Shown here: in pieces, positions 4,540 through 6,274 of the stretch
Layout of the letters: each line of letters starts with the position of its first letter
Numbering within the stretch: position 1 is the first letter of the stretch
Source: Actinomycetota bacterium
Lineage (GTDB): Bacteria; Actinomycetota; Acidimicrobiia; Spongiisociales; ZC4RG35
Direction of reading: 5' to 3'
DNA: 6,274 nt
NCBI GenBank assembly: GCA_003242515.1
Contig: QGUS01000105.1
Location: 1 to 6,274, forward strand
The notes under the pieces: model-generated
Databases searched by the model: none
Told to the model about the DNA's origin: nothing
Seen by the model: the letters and a program-made list of their open reading frames with translations, nothing else
Program-made: the position numbers and the translations under genes

Positions 4540-5846
4540 GACGCCTCCGCCTGGGCGCCACCGACCGCGCCATCCTCGGCCTGGCGATCCCGGCGCTCGG
4601 GACGATCGCCATGGATCCGCTGCTCACCCTGGTCGACACCGCCTTCGTGGCCCGGGTGGGCACGAACGCCCTCGCCGCCCTGGGAGTCGACGCAGCGCTC
4701 CTCTCCTTCGCCTTCTTCGCCTTCAATTTCCTCGCCTTCGTGACCACCCCGCTGGTGGCGCGGGCCATGGGGAGGGGCGATCGGGAGCGCGCCGCCGGCG
4801 TGGTCGGGTCGGCGATCGTGCTGGTGGTGGCCCTGGGGGTGGCGATGACGGCGCTCGTCTTCGTCCTCGCTCCGCTGCTGGTGTCGCTGATGGGCGCCGA
4901 GGGCGAGGTCGCCCGTCTCGCCGTCTCCTACCTGCGCATCCGGTCCCTGGCGACGACGGCCGTCCTGATGAACCTGACGGGTCACGGGGCGTTCCGCGGC
5001 CACAAGGACACGCGGACGCCGTTCCGGGTAGCGGTGGCGATCAACGTGGTCAACCTGCTGCTGGACCCGCTCCTGATCTTCGGCGCCGGGTGGGGCCTCC
5101 AGGGGGCGGCGGCGGCCACCGCCACCGCGCAGTGGGTCGGGGCGGCGTGGTTCTTCTTGCTGATCCGACAGAGGGGCATGGCGACCTTCTCCCGCCGGCT
5201 CCGGGAGTCGCTGCCGGAGATCCTGGCCCTGGGCCGGAACGGGATGCTGCTCACCCTGCGGACGGCGTTCCTGCTGCTGGGGCTCGCGGTGGCCGCCTCG
5301 ACGGCCACGAGGCTGGGGCCGTCGCAGATCGCCGCCCACCAGCTCGTCTACCAGGTGTGGATCTTCGTGATGATGGTGGCCGACGCCCTCGAGATCGCGG
5401 GGCAGGCCCTGGTGGGAGAGGAGGCGGGCCGGGGCGACGCCGGCCGGGTCTATGGCCTGGTGCGGAGGCTGCTGGGGTGGTCCGCCGTCGTGGGGATCGT
5501 CCAGGCGGCCGTGGTGGTCGTGGCCAGGCCGCTGCTGCAGCTGCTAACCGACGACCCCGAGGTGGCGGGGCTGGCGATCCCGGCGGCGGGCGTGGCCGGG
5601 TTGACCCTGATGATCGGTGCGGTCGTGTTCGCCCTGGACGGCGTCTTCTCCGGCCTGCTGGCCTTCGGGACCATGGCGGCGTCGACGGGGCTCGGCTGCG
5701 CCGTCACGGTCGCCCTGCTGCGGTGGTCCCCTCTGCGCGAGAGCCTCGACGGGGTGTGGTGGGCCATCGGCGCGCTGGTCCTGGTCCGGGGCCTGGTGCT
5801 CGCGTTCCGGTACCGGTCGGCGGTCAGGGTGGCGACTGCCTCGTAG
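4536..5846 (+). CDS. MATE-family efflux transporter, DinF-like
   Basis: The 436-residue product is the normal size for MATE exporters, which use H+ or Na+ gradients to expel organic cations and other compounds across the inner membrane. About 12 hydrophobic segments occur in two halves. Characteristic stretches are IPALGTIAMDPLLTLVDTAF (18-37), GTNALAALGV (42-51), GAFRGHKDTRTPF (151-163) and VNLLLDPLLIFG (172-183) in the first half, with IAAHQLVYQVWIF (265-277) and EIAGQALVGEEAGRGD (286-301) in the second. The MDPLLTLVDT start and the RGxxDTRTP loop recall the DinF branch. I chose the GTG at 4536 because homology begins immediately after it and it overlaps the nth stop by 4 bases. An in-frame ATG at 4458 would add 26 arginine-rich residues lying wholly within nth. 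No good Shine-Dalgarno sequence is near; translational coupling to nth is likely. The substrate is unknown. Confidence 0.92.
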   Translation: MRRLRLGATDRAILGLAIPALGTIAMDPLLTLVDTAFVARVGTNALAALGVDAALLSFAFFAFNFLAFVTTPLVARAMGRGDRERAAGVVGSAIVLVVALGVAMTALVFVLAPLLVSLMGAEGEVARLAVSYLRIRSLATTAVLMNLTGHGAFRGHKDTRTPFRVAVAINVVNLLLDPLLIFGAGWGLQGAAAATATAQWVGAAWFFLLIRQRGMATFSRRLRESLPEILALGRNGMLLTLRTAFLLLGLAVAASTATRLGPSQIAAHQLVYQVWIFVMMVADALEIAGQALVGEEAGRGDAGRVYGLVRRLLGWSAVVGIVQAAVVVVARPLLQLLTDDPEVAGLAIPAAGVAGLTLMIGAVVFALDGVFSGLLAFGTMAASTGLGCAVTVALLRWSPLRESLDGVWWAIGALVLVRGLVLAFRYRSAVRVATAS

Positions 5847-5849
5847 GCG

Positions 5850-6274
5850 TCAGTCCCAGAAGACCTCGTCGAACTGCCAGAGCGCCTCGTCGTACTCGGG
5901 GCGGCGGCGCACCAGCAGGGCCTCGTCCCCGGCGACCATGACCTCGGCGGCCGGCACCCGGCCGTTGTAGGTCGAGGCCATCTCCCGGGCGTAGGCGCCG
6001 GCGCCGCGGATGGCGACGAGGTCTCCGGCCTCGAGCAGGGGCAGGTCACGGTCCCGGGCGAGGAAGTCCCCCGTCTCGCACACCGGGCCGACGAGGTCGG
6101 CCTTCACGGACCCGGGACGGGGCGACACCGCCAGCACCTCGTGGTAGGCGCCATACAGCGCCGGGCGGATCAGCTCGGTCATGGCCGCGTCGACGATCAC
6201 AAATCTCTTCTTTGGGGTGCGCTTCACCGACAGGACCCGGGTGAGGAGGACGCCGGCGTCGCCGACCAGGTAGC
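5850..6274 (-). CDS. lysA: Diaminopimelate decarboxylase, C-terminal third (5' end beyond the right edge)
   Basis: LysA is a PLP enzyme that decarboxylates meso-diaminopimelate to L-lysine, the last step of lysine synthesis. Reading inward from the right edge gives 140 residues in frame to the TGA at 5850-5852, out of about 420-470 in the full protein. Matches to the C-terminal beta-barrel domain are GDAGVLLTRVLSVK near the edge, then VDAAMTELIRPALYGAYHE, then VGPVCETGDFLARDRDLP with the catalytic cysteine and following glutamate of the CESGD-type motif, then GDLVAIRGAGAYAREMASTYNGR with the tyrosine that contacts cofactor or substrate. The start codon is outside the window. The gene converges on the MATE gene with only 3 bases between stop codons, so nothing follows it on its strand here and any transcription stop must lie inside coding sequence. 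Confidence 0.94.
   Translation of the reverse strand, partial: YLVGDAGVLLTRVLSVKRTPKKRFVIVDAAMTELIRPALYGAYHEVLAVSPRPGSVKADLVGPVCETGDFLARDRDLPLLEAGDLVAIRGAGAYAREMASTYNGRVPAAEVMVAGDEALLVRRRPEYDEALWQFDEVFWD

Noticed and set aside
4430..5941. Open frame of 503 codons on the plus strand over the MATE gene
   Set aside because: It is a shifted frame of nth and MATE with Gly/Arg/Pro-rich composition. The MATE frame has the membrane helices and family motifs.
1..6274. CRISPR array, insertion sequence, tRNA/rRNA, riboswitch or phage element
   Set aside because: There are no direct repeats with regular spacing, no transposase or integrase motif and no cloverleaf-like segment. All intergenic spaces are 61 bases or shorter, too small for a riboswitch.

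Overview
The window is very GC-rich (roughly 70 % by eye), with strong G/C at third codon positions. It is densely packed with short intergenic gaps. At five of the gene starts a TANNNT -10 hexamer sits 6 to 9 bases before the start codon with no Shine-Dalgarno sequence, the pattern of leaderless or nearly leaderless mRNAs that is common in Actinomycetota. The gene content (ArsA-like ATPase, ThyX, Nth, LysA) fits an actinobacterium. Acidimicrobiia or a related deep lineage is my best guess, but that is inference. There are no rRNA or tRNA genes, CRISPR arrays, insertion sequences or phage genes. This looks like ordinary chromosome, and no stretch over 300 bases lacks a gene.

Layout, left to right. 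Positions 1-2534 hold a minus-strand block: the N-terminal part of an ArsA/Get3-type ATPase that runs off the left edge, a 73-residue unknown protein just upstream of it, and a 539-residue ThyX-type protein about twice the usual ThyX length. Across a 49-base spacer with two divergent promoters, a plus-strand gene at 2584-2904 encodes a 106-residue two-helix membrane protein. It meets tail to tail, with a 7-base overlap, an EamA/DMT-type permease on the minus strand (2898-3779). Across a second short divergent promoter region (61 bases), endonuclease III (nth, 3841-4539) and a MATE-family exporter (4536-5846) form a plus-strand operon joined by a 4-base GTGA overlap. Three bases after the MATE stop, the C-terminal third of diaminopimelate decarboxylase (lysA) lies on the minus strand and continues past the right edge.

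Functions. The set is mostly housekeeping: thymidylate synthesis, base-excision repair, lysine and peptidoglycan precursor synthesis, two membrane transporters and one ATPase of the membrane-protein-targeting superfamily. The most unusual element is the ThyX protein. It consists of two ThyX-like halves, and the signature RHRxxSxNExSxRY appears divided between them. The C-terminal half keeps the flavin-contacting RHR. The N-terminal half keeps the nucleotide-contacting ExSxRY and a later RxxLP arginine. This suggests a fused pseudo-dimer with one specialised composite active site. The second point of interest is the consistent leaderless promoter architecture, which also moves the nth start to 3841.
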